This document shows positions 18,873 to 26,846 of a DNA stretch of 64,000 nucleotides, piece by piece. The stretch lies in contig PAPF01000007.1 in NCBI GenBank assembly GCA_002708825.1, positions 329,572-393,571 of the forward strand, in the 5' to 3' direction. Each line of letters opens with the position of its first letter. The stretch's first letter is position 1. Source of the stretch: Phyllobacteriaceae bacterium (GTDB lineage Bacteria > Pseudomonadota > Alphaproteobacteria > Rhizobiales > Rhizobiaceae). Both the position numbers and the translations under genes were made by a program. The notes under the pieces are model-generated. The model was not told where the DNA came from, made no database searches, and saw only the letters and a list, made by a program, of their open reading frames with translations.

Positions 18873-19712
18873 TCAGCGTGACATCAGCGTGATGGTCGGC
18901 ATGGATTTCAGCACGGTGCGCGTGACGCCGCCGAACAGCCGCTCGGCCAGCCGTGAATGGGAATAGGCGCCCATGACGAGCATGTCGGCCTGGGTATCCG
19001 CCAGCCTGTTCTCGATGATGGCCGAAGCCGGAACGCCGTCGGAAATCTGGGTTTCGACCGTGACATCGACGCCATGGCGGGCGAGCACGGCCGCGATTTC
19101 CGCGCCGGCGACGGCACCGCTCTGGTCGGCATTGGTGGGCGGATCGACGGTGAAGACTTCCACCTTGTCGGCTTCGCGCAGGAAGGGCATGGCATCGAAC
19201 GTCGCGCGGGCGGCTTCGCGGGTTCCGTTCCAGGCGACGAGGACACGGCCTATGCTCGACGGCATGCGGGCAGCGTAGGGCACGAAGAGCACGGGCCGGC
19301 CACCTTCGAAAAGCAGCGCTTCCACGTCGTCTGCCGGGGCGGCCGCATTGCCCGGTTCGGGCTGTCCGGCGATCACCAGGTCGGCGCAATAGGCCGACGA
19401 AAGGGCGGCCACTGCGCTGTCGCCGATGAAGCTCTCCATGTCCCGCCACTCCAGCGAAACGCCGGCCGCGCGGGCCTTCTCCGTCATCCGCTCCTTCAGT
19501 TCGCGGGCGCGTTCCCGGCCTTCCTCGATATTGGTTTCCAGCACGCCGGCATCGGGGAAGCCGATCGGCGTGGCATAGGCCGCAGCACTCGGTTCCGCGT
19601 GGACGGCGATGATGTGGCTGTCGTTCTTGCTGCCCACCAGTATGGCCGTGTCGAGCACACGGGCGCCGGTTTCGGCGTCGGGGATGATCGTGACGATGGT
19701 CTTGTAGGTCAT
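18873..19712 (-). CDS. Tandem-domain universal stress protein, paralogue
   Basis: Protein of 279 residues with the same two-domain build as its downstream neighbour, including VLVAWNGTREAAR and MGAYSHSRLAERLFGG. The frame extends further upstream, but the ATG at 19712 gives the standard MTYKTI start that matches MSYKTI of the paralogue and has a GAGAGGA ribosome site. A gap of 177 bases separates the two genes, enough for separate control. Confidence 0.87.
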   Translation of the reverse strand: MTYKTIVTIIPDAETGARVLDTAILVGSKNDSHIIAVHAEPSAAAYATPIGFPDAGVLETNIEEGRERARELKERMTEKARAAGVSLEWRDMESFIGDSAVAALSSAYCADLVIAGQPEPGNAAAPADDVEALLFEGGRPVLFVPYAARMPSSIGRVLVAWNGTREAARATFDAMPFLREADKVEVFTVDPPTNADQSGAVAGAEIAAVLARHGVDVTVETQISDGVPASAIIENRLADTQADMLVMGAYSHSRLAERLFGGVTRTVLKSMPTITLMSR

Positions 19713-19859
19713 GGGGGCGGTCCTCTCCCTAGTTCGGACCCGGAGCCTGTCTTTCCGGCGTTCCGGTGTCGCTTCATCAAGGGTAACATGAGGGGCCGCA
19801 CATCCAAGCGCCTTGATCGGCATCAATCGCCGGGCAGGGGGATCTGCCCGGCTGGATGC

Positions 19860-20612
19860 TCACATGTTCGGCGCTCCGGCCTCGATGCGCGCGCGCACCA
19901 TCGCCTCGACAGCCGCGACCGCCGGAGCGAGCGCTTCTTCCGAGCGCGCCCGCACGACGATGTCCGTCCAGAAACGGGTGCCCTCGTATTTCGGATAGGA
20001 GCCGATCACCGTGCCCGGATGGTCCTTCTGGATGGCCGCCAGCAGGTCGCCGACCGTGCCTTCGCCGAACGGGCAGTGGACCGAGCGCGAGATCAGCCGC
20101 GCACCCGTCCTGAGCGCCGGCATCACGTTGTCGAGCATGGCCTGGAAGATCGACGGAACACCGGCCATCACGTGGACGTTTCCGATGATGAATCCCGGCG
20201 CGACCGAGACCGGGTTGTCGATGTGCGCCGCGCCGCGCGGCATGCGCGCCATGCGTTGACGCGCCGGTGTGAACTCCATGCCCCGCTTCTCGTAATGGGC
20301 CGCCAGCAGGTCGAAGGCTTTCGGGTCGTGATCGCAAGGGAGGCCGAAGGCAGCGGCAATGGCGTCGGCGGTGATGTCGTCATGGGTCGGGCCGATACCG
20401 CCCGAGGTGAAGACGTAGGTGAAACGATGACGCAAGGCGTTCACCGCCTCGACAATGGCCGCCTGCTCGTCTGCGACGATACGGATTTCCCTCAGGTCGA
20501 TGCCGGCAGCGGTCAGCATGTCGGCCAGATGGCCGGCATTGCGGTCCTTGGTCCGTCCGGAAAGGATTTCGTCGCCGATGACCAGCATTCCGGCCGTAAC
20601 GATCTCGCCCAT
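19860..20612 (-). CDS. CinA-like molybdopterin-binding domain protein
   Basis: Protein of 250 residues corresponding to the N-terminal MoCF/CinA domain alone. Typical segments are [13 protein letters not shown] at the start and [13 protein letters not shown] near residue 70. The deamidase domain of full CinA is absent, as is common in alphaproteobacteria. In this family the domain acts as a pyrophosphatase on nucleotide derivatives (ADP-ribose or FAD), but the substrate here is not known. It is divergent from wrbA. Confidence 0.83.
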   Translation of the reverse strand: MGEIVTAGMLVIGDEILSGRTKDRNAGHLADMLTAAGIDLREIRIVADEQAAIVEAVNALRHRFTYVFTSGGIGPTHDDITADAIAAAFGLPCDHDPKAFDLLAAHYEKRGMEFTPARQRMARMPRGAAHIDNPVSVAPGFIIGNVHVMAGVPSIFQAMLDNVMPALRTGARLISRSVHCPFGEGTVGDLLAAIQKDHPGTVIGSYPKYEGTRFWTDIVVRARSEEALAPAVAAVEAMVRARIEAGAPNM

Positions 20613-20784
20613 GCGCGTTCACTCCTCTTCTGGCGGAGGAAAATCCGCCATCGCGCGCCTCCGGACAAGTGCTCATTTCGGTGAACGATGCGTTGTCCGC
20701 TGTTTATCTTTTCCCGGCCGAAGGAGCACGTATTTGAGGGGCATCGCGGATGAGCGGTCCGCAAGAACGTTGAAGGAGACTGCT

Positions 20785-21384
20785 ATGACCAAGGTTCTGG
20801 TTCTATATTATTCAAGCTGGGGACACATGGAAGCGATGGCCCGGGCCGCTGCCGAGGGCGCCCGCGAGGCAGGCGCCGACGTCACCGTGAAGCGCGTTCC
20901 CGAACTCGTGCCCGAGGATGTCGCCAAGGCCGCCCACTACAAGCTCGACCAGGATGCGCCGGTTGCCGATCCGATGGAACTGGCCGACTATGACGCCATC
21001 ATCTTCGGTGTCTCGACACGCTACGGCATGATGGCGGCGCAACTGAAGAACTTCCTCGACCAGACGGGGCCTCTGTGGGCCAAGGGCGCGCTGATCGACA
21101 AGGTCGCCTCGGTCATGTCATCCACCGCCACCCAGCATGGTGGTGCGGAACTGGCGATACTCACGACCCAGGCCGCGCTTCAGCACCACGGCATGATCAT
21201 CGTCCCGCTGTCCTATGCCTATGACGGCCAGACCGGCAACGACGTCGTGCGGGGCGGTTCGCCCTACGGCATGACGACCACCAGCAACAGCGACGGTTCG
21301 CGCATGCCGAGCGAGCAGGAACTGGAAGGCGCGACATTCCAGGGCCGCCGCGTCGCGACCATCGCCGCCAGGCTGAAGGGCTGA
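20785..21384 (+). CDS. wrbA: NAD(P)H:quinone oxidoreductase, WrbA
   Basis: Flavodoxin-fold enzyme of 199 residues that binds FMN and reduces quinones by two electrons, preventing redox cycling. The FMN phosphate loop is [12 protein letters not shown], and [10 protein letters not shown] and TATQHGG are conserved WrbA segments. The length is standard. The ATG at 20785 follows a GAAGGAGA ribosome site. It is a single-gene unit divergent from the CinA-like gene. Confidence 0.92.
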   Translation: MTKVLVLYYSSWGHMEAMARAAAEGAREAGADVTVKRVPELVPEDVAKAAHYKLDQDAPVADPMELADYDAIIFGVSTRYGMMAAQLKNFLDQTGPLWAKGALIDKVASVMSSTATQHGGAELAILTTQAALQHHGMIIVPLSYAYDGQTGNDVVRGGSPYGMTTTSNSDGSRMPSEQELEGATFQGRRVATIAARLKG

Positions 21385-21524
21385 TACCCGGCTGTTTTTC
21401 GTTCATGGCTCAAGGCCGGGGTGTGTTTCCCCGGCCTTTTTGCAACGCCGCGCCATTGCGGCAGGCGCGATCATGGGCCACATTCCCCGCACAGGCCAAT
21501 CACCAAAGGGGAACTCCGGCACCC

Positions 21525-22490
21525 ATGGGCTCGCCCATTCTTCTCTCGATCTTCCTCGGTCTCTTTGCCGTGGCATTGCATGTCTGGTGGTATGCCAGAA
21601 AGACCAGCGGCATCGCGCAGTTCGCAGAGACCATGGTCCCGCCCACCGGCAAGTTCGTCACCGTCAACGGCCGCAAATTCCACGTGGAAGACCGCGGCAA
21701 GGGCCGGCCGGTCGTCTTCATCCACGGGCTGGGCGGCAACCTCCATCATTTCGACATTCCGCTCTGGCCGTCCATGGGGCAGGGCTACCGCCTGATCGCC
21801 ATCGACCGGCGCGGATCGGGCTATTCCGCCCAGGACTGGGGCGATGACGGCGCCCTGACGACGCATGCGCGCGACATTGCCGCGATCCTCGACGAACTCG
21901 GCGTGGAGAACGCGCTCTACGTGGGGCATTCGCTGGGTGGCGCCGTTGCCCTGGCGGCCGCGCTGACGACACCGGAAAAGGTGGCCGGCCTTGCACTGGT
22001 CGCGCCGCTGACCAGTTTCGTCCCGGAAGTCGCACCGGAGTTCCGGCCCCTCTACATTCGCTCTCCGCGCCTGCGGAAGTTCCTAGTCCATACCTACGCC
22101 ATCCCCGCGGCGGTCAAGGCGACCGAGGCGACGCTGGAATTCGTCTTCGGCCCGCAAAATCCGCCGGAGGATTATGCCGTCGGCGGCGCGGCCCTGACAG
22201 GCGTTCGTCCTTCGCACTTCTACGCCGCCTCCACGGATCTCGTCAGCATCGAGCGCGACATGCCCGAGATCGAGGCGCGGGTGGGCGAGATCCGGATGCC
22301 GGCGGCTGTGCTGTTCGGCACCGCTGATCGCGTCCTCGATCACCGCCGCCACGGATTGTCGATGGAAAAACGCCTGCCGGGATGCGAGGTGCGCCTGCTG
22401 GATGGCGTCGGCCACATGGTGCAATACGCCGCGCCCGAGGCAACCGCCAATTTCATCAAGTCGATGGCCGCGCGCGCCCTTCCGGCTTGA
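21525..22490 (+). CDS. Membrane-anchored alpha/beta-hydrolase
   Basis: Serine hydrolase of 321 residues. A single hydrophobic segment at residues 5-22 would anchor it in the membrane. The catalytic parts are visible: HGLGGN oxyanion region, nucleophile elbow GHSLGGA, an acid in GTADRVLD, and histidine in GVGHMVQY. The substrate is unknown. I took the ATG at 21525, which begins the hydrophobic anchor; an AAGGGG site lies somewhat far upstream. It is located just before tRNA-Leu. Confidence 0.8.
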   Translation: MGSPILLSIFLGLFAVALHVWWYARKTSGIAQFAETMVPPTGKFVTVNGRKFHVEDRGKGRPVVFIHGLGGNLHHFDIPLWPSMGQGYRLIAIDRRGSGYSAQDWGDDGALTTHARDIAAILDELGVENALYVGHSLGGAVALAAALTTPEKVAGLALVAPLTSFVPEVAPEFRPLYIRSPRLRKFLVHTYAIPAAVKATEATLEFVFGPQNPPEDYAVGGAALTGVRPSHFYAASTDLVSIERDMPEIEARVGEIRMPAAVLFGTADRVLDHRRHGLSMEKRLPGCEVRLLDGVGHMVQYAAPEATANFIKSMAARALPA

Positions 22491-22524
22491 TCGGATCGCC
22501 GGGCCGGGCTACCGGTCGCATCGT

Positions 22525-22610
22525 GCCCCCTTGGCGGAACTGGTAGACGCAAGGGACTTAAAATCCCTCGGCCTTCGGCCGTGCCGGTTCGAGCCCGGCA
22601 GGGGGCACCA
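22525..22610 (+). tRNA. tRNA-Leu (anticodon UAA)
   Basis: The 86-base gene has a perfect 7-bp acceptor stem (GCCCCCT / AGGGGGC), an encoded CCA end, a long variable arm with the hairpin CGGCCTTCGGCCG, the T-arm core GGTTCGAGCC, and an anticodon loop CTTAAAA (22557-22563) with TAA at 22559-22561. The 3' part from the anticodon stem onward is the attachment site of the integrated element, and the gene remains complete after insertion. Confidence 0.95.
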
Positions 22611-22611
22611 T
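22555..22611. repeat. attL: 57-bp attachment repeat within tRNA-Leu
   Basis: This segment runs from the anticodon stem through the CCA end plus one base. It is identical to 32164-32220, and identity stops abruptly on both sides, as expected for site-specific integration. Confidence 0.93.
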
Positions 22612-22670
22612 ATTGAAAATATTGAATAAATTTGATTTTCCCCGGTCCTGATTGTGCCTCTCGTTTTTGC

Positions 22671-22696
22671 TCCAGGGTATCCATCAGGGTATCCAT
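22671..22696. repeat. 26-bp terminal direct repeat, left copy
   Basis: The 26 bases contain AGGGTATCCATC-type units twice in tandem (GGGTATCCAT spaced 12 bp). An identical copy in the same orientation lies near the right end at 32021-32046. The position just inside both att sites suggests arm-type integrase or excisionase binding sites. Confidence 0.75.
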
Positions 22697-22699
22697 ACG

Positions 22700-22725
22700 A
22701 AAAAGCCCGGCACGATGGCCGGGCT
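22700..22725 (-). terminator. Intrinsic terminator of the left-end operon
   Basis: On the minus strand an 8-bp stem (AGCCCGGC / GCCGGGCT) is followed by a run of five T. It lies about 100 bp downstream of the two small leftward genes and would stop their transcription before tRNA-Leu. Confidence 0.75.
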
Positions 22726-22777
22726 ATCAGACCAGTTCGGCAGATAATGCCGCGGTCGGCAAACTCTTTTCGATATG

Positions 22778-22810
22778 CCCCGGCGCGCCAACGCCGGGGT
22801 TTTCGTTTTT
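22778..22810 (+). terminator. Rightward intrinsic terminator inside the element's left end
   Basis: A perfect stem CCCCGGCG / CGCCGGGG with a six-base loop is followed by TTTTCGTTTTT on the plus strand. It would stop transcription coming from tRNA-Leu and so insulate the element from the host. Confidence 0.72.
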
Positions 22811-22821
22811 CGGAAGCGCTT

Positions 22822-23058
22822 TCACTTGTCACCCCCGCGCCGGATTTGGTGCAGGGCTTCGAACGCGACGCCATGCTCCCGCTTCAGATCCGCGCAAATG
22901 TCTTCAGCCAAGGTGCCAATGGTGAAGACCGCGCCGGAATTGTCACAGCCAAGACTGGGCGCAAGCAATTGAAGCGCGTGCATCAGATCGGCAACCTTCA
23001 CGATCGAACCCTCGAGGTCGCAGACAGCTTGCCATGCTGTATCAATGTGCGGGCTCAT
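22822..23058 (-). CDS. Small protein of unknown function
   Basis: Product of 78 residues that I do not recognise. The ATG at 23058 overlaps the stop of the preceding gene (ATGA), which is the main evidence that it is translated; the frame extends upstream but only through that other gene. The sequence is soluble and mixed in charge, with two cysteines (C-D-L and L-G-C-D contexts). It is the last gene before a leftward terminator. Confidence 0.55.
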   Translation of the reverse strand: MSPHIDTAWQAVCDLEGSIVKVADLMHALQLLAPSLGCDNSGAVFTIGTLAEDICADLKREHGVAFEALHQIRRGGDK

Positions 23059-23447
23059 GACAGCGCCTCCTGCTTCAGGAGCGCCATGGCGATACGGTGT
23101 TTTTCGTCGGTGTCTTCCGGGTCGAAAAACTGCGCCGCGTAGATCAGCCAAGCAGACTGGACCGCGCCGAGGTCTTCACCTTCAGCCGAAAGCGCCGCGT
23201 CCCTGATCCGTTTCCAAAGCAGGTCGATGAAATGGGAAAGCCGCTCCATTTCGGAGGCAATCAGATCTCCGGCAATCTCACCGCACCGCGGCTGAAGTTG
23301 GATAGCCGAAAGAGCGGATTGTGCGCCAATTAGCGCGTCCAGCATGACCGGCAATTCGGTCAGCGGCAGGTTTGACAAAGCCGCGCTAAGTTCTTGATCT
23401 TTTGTTGCCTGTTGTGGTCTTCGCGCGCTCGTTTCGATATCGATCAT
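23055..23447 (-). CDS. Unknown protein divergent from the element's repressor
   Basis: Product of 130 residues, unrecognised, predicted mostly helical and acidic. The ATG at 23447 has a well-spaced GAGGAG site; an ATG seven codons upstream also exists but has no proper spacing. The gene is divergent from the Xre-like regulator, and its upstream region carries two GTAAC-N3-GTTAC operators, so it is probably under control of that repressor. A role in lysogeny control or excision is a guess from position. Confidence 0.6.
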   Translation of the reverse strand: MIDIETSARRPQQATKDQELSAALSNLPLTELPVMLDALIGAQSALSAIQLQPRCGEIAGDLIASEMERLSHFIDLLWKRIRDAALSAEGEDLGAVQSAWLIYAAQFFDPEDTDEKHRIAMALLKQEALS

Positions 23448-23481
23448 GCCATTCTCCTCGTTTTTCATCTTCCATTATTTA

Positions 23482-23494
23482 GTAACATCGTTAC
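23482..23494. promoter_or_regulatory. Palindromic operator O1 (GTAAC-N3-GTTAC)
   Basis: The sequence GTAAC-ATC-GTTAC is a perfect dyad in the 97-base gap between the divergent genes at 23447 and 23545. A second copy lies 47 bp to the right. It is probably the binding site of the adjacent Xre-like protein. Confidence 0.7.
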
Positions 23495-23528
23495 CATAGA
23501 TGCCACATGGCGCTTTGGCAATATAAAA

Positions 23529-23541
23529 GTAACAGGGTTAC
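23529..23541. promoter_or_regulatory. Palindromic operator O2 (GTAAC-N3-GTTAC)
   Basis: GTAAC-AGG-GTTAC is a perfect dyad that ends three bases before the ATG of the Xre-like gene. Binding here would block transcription or translation start of the repressor itself, a sign of autoregulation. Confidence 0.7.
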
Positions 23542-23544
23542 TAA

Positions 23545-23766
23545 ATGAACGCGTTGCAATGCAAGATGGCTCGTGCGGCAACCGGGCTCGGAGTTAGGGA
23601 CCTGGCACGATTGGCGGGGTTGTCTCCAAACACGATTGCCCGCCTCGAAAGGGGCGAGGAAATGCGCCAAACGACGATCGACGCCATCCGCGAGGCCCTT
23701 GAGGCTTCCGGCATCGAGTTCATCCCCGAGAACGGCGGAGGGGCAGGGGTAAGGATGAAGAAATGA
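23545..23766 (+). CDS. Xre-family helix-turn-helix regulator
   Basis: DNA-binding protein of 73 residues. The HTH spans about residues 14-36 (GVRDLARLAGLSPNTIARLE), followed by the R-G-E turn typical of Cro/C1-type proteins and a short tail. It has no ligand or cleavage domain. Its position beside paired operators with a divergent operon suggests a master repressor of the element. The next gene overlaps its stop codon (ATGA). Confidence 0.85.
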   Translation: MNALQCKMARAATGLGVRDLARLAGLSPNTIARLERGEEMRQTTIDAIREALEASGIEFIPENGGGAGVRMKK

Positions 23767-23999
23767 AGGCGAGGGGATGGCTTTTCATCATCGAAGACGG
23801 CGACGGATCGTTCCCGGTCGCGGTGGGCATTGGCGACGCCACAGAGGCCCGACAAGCTGCGCTTGATGCCGTCCAAGGTTTAGGGATCGTCGTGATCGAA
23901 AAGCCGCTGGACGACGCCTCTATGGCCGATGGCGAAGTGCGGATCGGAGAGCGCCTCACGAAAATTCGGCAGGCGGATTATCCACGCTCTATCCACTAG
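23763..23999 (+). CDS. Unknown protein coupled to the Xre regulator
   Basis: Product of 78 residues, unrecognised. The ATG at 23763 overlaps the regulator stop by four bases, so it is co-translated with it. The sequence begins with a beta-strand-like WLFIIEDGDGSFPVAVG and contains a helical segment, which looks like a small folded domain. Confidence 0.55.
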   Translation: MKARGWLFIIEDGDGSFPVAVGIGDATEARQAALDAVQGLGIVVIEKPLDDASMADGEVRIGERLTKIRQADYPRSIH

Positions 24000-24006
24000 G
24001 CGCATA

Positions 24007-24219
24007 ATGCCCGCCATGCCCTGGAAACGGACCTGGCCGGATAAACAATTTGATTTCGTGTTTGAACGCGACGGCGTGGACATAGGCCGCATATATCGCC
24101 ACCAGGACGGCCAGCGATGGCAATGGTTCGGATGGACGAAAGGCGGGCCGACAGGCGTCTGCGAGAGCCGCGCCGAGGCCGTGGCTGCCATAGAAGCATT
24201 GGCACGGTTGGGGAGTTGA
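24007..24219 (+). CDS. Small unknown protein
   Basis: Product of 70 residues starting at an ATG eight bases after the previous stop; a second ATG three codons on is an alternative. It contains a tryptophan-rich stretch RWQWFGWTKGG. Small proteins of this look are common in phages and genomic islands, but I cannot give a function. Confidence 0.5.
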   Translation: MPAMPWKRTWPDKQFDFVFERDGVDIGRIYRHQDGQRWQWFGWTKGGPTGVCESRAEAVAAIEALARLGS

Positions 24220-24365
24220 TGGCGGCGCAATATCAGCAGGTGCGGGTTACGGAAAAACCCACACCACCCACACCTACATAAGTCGGCATAGACAAAAAAC
24301 CTTGCGCACCGCGCCCGTTCCTATGCCGCTATTCCAGAGCAGGAGTTCAACGCCCGCGCTACTCC

Positions 24366-24395
24366 TTGACGCAACACATGCATTGGGTTGATAAT
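24366..24395 (+). promoter_or_regulatory. Sigma70-type promoter of the AT-rich small gene
   Basis: A -35 TTGACG (24366-24371) and -10 GATAAT (24390-24395) with an 18-bp spacer form a strong consensus promoter. It lies 44 bases before the start of the next gene and is the best promoter match in the element. Confidence 0.65.
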
Positions 24396-24438
24396 TAACA
24401 GGAACTCACCAAGGCTTGTGTAACTTGGAGGGATTGTT

Positions 24439-24648
24439 ATGAAAGTAATAATTTTCGAGTCAAAAACAGAATTTTGCTTTGTGCCTACAGACGTCACATC
24501 TGTTTTGCCAGGAAGGCGAGACGACTGGCAATTCTTTAAATGGGGCAACATTGATGTGAATGATAAATCCCGGATTGGATTAAATTCAGCCGAGGCAATC
24601 CGGAGCATCAAAAGCAAAGGATATTACGTTACCCCGAAAGGCAAGTGA
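24439..24648 (+). CDS. AT-rich small accessory gene of unknown function
   Basis: Product of 69 residues with a good GGAGGG ribosome site and its own promoter. The base composition is clearly more AT-rich than in neighbouring genes, which suggests recent acquisition from another source. It is predicted to be a small soluble protein with beta strands (KVIIFESKTEFCFVPTD at the start). It overlaps the end of a convergent gene by 20 bases. The setting is that of a cargo gene, as seen in phage morons. Confidence 0.6.
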   Translation: MKVIIFESKTEFCFVPTDVTSVLPGRRDDWQFFKWGNIDVNDKSRIGLNSAEAIRSIKSKGYYVTPKGK

Positions 24649-25354
24649 TTTTGAAGCTTGAGGCCGATAGGACGGGCTTTTTCATTGGCTTAATAGGCTT
24701 GCCGATCTCGTCGCGCCAGTCGTGCAGCAGTTCCGAAACGACAGGCTTTGCAGGTTGAATGCATGTCCAGAACAAGTGCCCGCCAACGCCGCAGGTCTTT
24801 GACGGCGGTTCAGGTGGAAGCTGCCGGATCAGGTCAATGAACGTGACGCCGATTTCTTTCAATGGCCGGTCGAAGTCGATCCATCCGGCATCTTCGGCAA
24901 GCGCCTGCGCCTGTTCGCTCGTAATGTCCGGGCCTGAATATACGCCGCTTGGGTCACTATCGACTGAGCGAACCTGTCCGCCTTCCAGTTGGCACGTCTG
25001 AATGAACGGTTCGATGCCATGAAAGCCCGCGAAGGTGACGCGCAAGCGGAGTTGGTTGAACGGTTTAAGCAGCAGAAGGTGCGGCTGCACCTGCTTCGCG
25101 CCAGCCGCCACGATCCTTTCAAATGCTGCCCGTGTCGCCTTGAGGCCGTAGATTTGCGCATGGGTTAGAACGGCAACCCCGGCAGCAGCCGCGAAAGGCG
25201 TGTCGCCGGATGCAACCGCCACATAGCTGCCCGTCTCGAAGTGACCAAACTTCTGCTGGCAGTTCATTAAGCAACCGGTTGCCGGATCGAGGTTGGCCGT
25301 GTCTGTCAGCAATTCCATCCGGTCGCCGTAGGCTTTCAGAAAATAGGCCGTCAT
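24629..25354 (-). CDS. Unknown protein downstream of the capsid gene
   Basis: Product of 241 residues with no family I recognise. The ATG overlaps the stop of the preceding 61-residue gene (ATGA). The protein is soluble, has six cysteines (for example TGCLMNCQQ near residue 27 and TCGVGGH and TCIQ near 190-200), and has a proline-rich basic C-terminus. As last gene of the leftward structural operon it could be an accessory virion or helper-interference protein, but that is inference from position only. Confidence 0.6.
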   Translation of the reverse strand: MTAYFLKAYGDRMELLTDTANLDPATGCLMNCQQKFGHFETGSYVAVASGDTPFAAAAGVAVLTHAQIYGLKATRAAFERIVAAGAKQVQPHLLLLKPFNQLRLRVTFAGFHGIEPFIQTCQLEGGQVRSVDSDPSGVYSGPDITSEQAQALAEDAGWIDFDRPLKEIGVTFIDLIRQLPPEPPSKTCGVGGHLFWTCIQPAKPVVSELLHDWRDEIGKPIKPMKKPVLSASSFKITCLSG

Positions 25355-25536
25355 CTCTGCGGACCTGAAAGAAAGCTGGCCACGGTCCTGGCATCGGTGC
25401 AGGTCTTACCAATGGGCGTCTGTCCGACAGCCGCCGCGCCGAATGCGCTAAGTGCGCTGGCAATCGCGCCTGCGCCGGGAATGGCTGCCGCCGCTGAAAT
25501 AACGAGATTTCCGACAAAAGGCGCGAGTGCTGGCAT
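25351..25536 (-). CDS. Small alanine-rich hydrophobic protein
   Basis: Product of 61 residues. The first 40 are hydrophobic and rich in alanine and glycine (ISAAAAIPGAGAIASAL), enough for one or two membrane passes or a packed helical hairpin; the tail is polar. A GAGGCT ribosome site precedes the ATG and the stop overlaps the next gene. A holin-like or minor structural role is possible but not shown. Confidence 0.55.
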   Translation of the reverse strand: MPALAPFVGNLVISAAAAIPGAGAIASALSAFGAAAVGQTPIGKTCTDARTVASFLSGPQR

Positions 25537-25645
25537 GGGATAGCCTCTATGAATGTGGCCGGTGGGCCGTCATCAAACCCACCGGCCTTTCGCGGTGACG
25601 CTTCAACACCGCTACGCCCGGCCCGAACAACGGCCGGGAATAAGA

Positions 25646-26782
25646 TCAGGATGCCGAGAACTTCATCAGCTTGATCGCATCGAAGTCCGCCACGCCGCCG
25701 CCCACGCGCCGGGTCGCGTAGAAGTCAACATTCGGCTTGGCTGTGAACGGGTCGCGAAGCATCTTGATGCCGGGCCGCTCGATCACCGTGTAACCGCGCG
25801 TGAAGTCGCCGAAGGCGATGGAGAGGGAATCCGCAGCGATGGCCGGCATTTCCTCGTCCAGATAAACCGGGAAGCCGAGAAGCTGTGCAGGTTCGCCAGC
25901 CGCGAGGCTGTCCGTCCAAAGGAACCGGTCGTTTCCGTCCTTCATCTTCCGGATCAGGCCCGCCGTTGCCCGGTTCATCATCCACGCGGCGTTGGCGCGA
26001 TACGGCGCGCGGAGCGAGTAAACGAGGTCAACCAGTTTGTCTTCCGGTTCGGTCCCGGCGAAGGCACCAGAGGCACCGCTTGCCACGTATTCCAGAGTGT
26101 CGGCCGCCCGTGTGCTGTCGTCATCGGTCGATACATCGTAGGTCGTGATCCCGCGCGGCTTGAGGATGCCATTGCCGCTCACAAAAGACGATCCTTCCAG
26201 GCGCGCGAAGCGGTTTGCCAAACGCTCGTCAATCCATGCGCCGAGATCGAAGGTCGCATCATCGAGGAGGCGCTGGGTCACGCGCACCGTCGCTGTGCAT
26301 TCTGCCAGCGGGATCTTGAGCATCTTCAGCGTCGGGGAGGTCGTCGGATTGCGCGCGGACGTTTCGCCCGTCCATTCCGCCCCTGCGTCGCCGTCTTCCT
26401 GCGGTTCCTCCCAGCTATCGCCCGGTCCCATGGTCACGCGACGGGCCAGATTGCCGAGCGGGGACACCTCGCGGAGCTTGTTCAGGATCGAGCCGGCCAT
26501 CTGCGGCAGGACCACGTAACCGCCGTCAGGATCGGAGCCGACCGACATGGCCTTCAGTTCGGAATCGTCGCCCTTCCTGACAAACGTCGCGATGGCCTTC
26601 CGCTCCGCCGGATCGAAGGACTTGCCGCCGCCACCGGAAAAGCCCTGCCGGTTGATGCGGGCTTCCAGTTCCTCGCGTTCCTTGCGTTCGGTCTTCAGTT
26701 CGTTGTCGATCCGCTCGCGGAAATCCGCGAAGGCATCGCCCTGTTGCTCGATCAGGGACTTGATTTCGGACATGTCGGTCAT
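25646..26782 (-). CDS. HK97-family phage major capsid protein
   Basis: Shell subunit of 378 residues. Residues 1-45 form a charged coiled coil typical of the delta (scaffold) domain, followed by a glycine-rich link and the HK97 fold. Recognisable segments are DGGYVVLPQ, SFVSGNGILKPRGI and a C-terminal part ending FYATRRVGGGV-(A)DFDAIKLM. The frame extends 15 codons upstream, but the ATG at 26782 has a GAGGTG site. It appears full length. Unlike in prophages, no portal or prohead protease gene precedes it, so assembly would need helper-phage proteins. Confidence 0.9.
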   Translation of the reverse strand: MTDMSEIKSLIEQQGDAFADFRERIDNELKTERKEREELEARINRQGFSGGGGKSFDPAERKAIATFVRKGDDSELKAMSVGSDPDGGYVVLPQMAGSILNKLREVSPLGNLARRVTMGPGDSWEEPQEDGDAGAEWTGETSARNPTTSPTLKMLKIPLAECTATVRVTQRLLDDATFDLGAWIDERLANRFARLEGSSFVSGNGILKPRGITTYDVSTDDDSTRAADTLEYVASGASGAFAGTEPEDKLVDLVYSLRAPYRANAAWMMNRATAGLIRKMKDGNDRFLWTDSLAAGEPAQLLGFPVYLDEEMPAIAADSLSIAFGDFTRGYTVIERPGIKMLRDPFTAKPNVDFYATRRVGGGVADFDAIKLMKFSAS

Positions 26783-26846
26783 GTTTGCACCTCGAATTGA
26801 TTTGCCCGACGATAGCCGACAAGCCATTGTAAAACTTCGGATTTAA

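Noticed and set aside
25646..26782. Capsid gene as part of a gene transfer agent
   Set aside because: Alphaproteobacterial GTAs have a conserved head-tail cluster of about 14 kb; here the gene is inside a tRNA-integrated element with integrase and replication genes.
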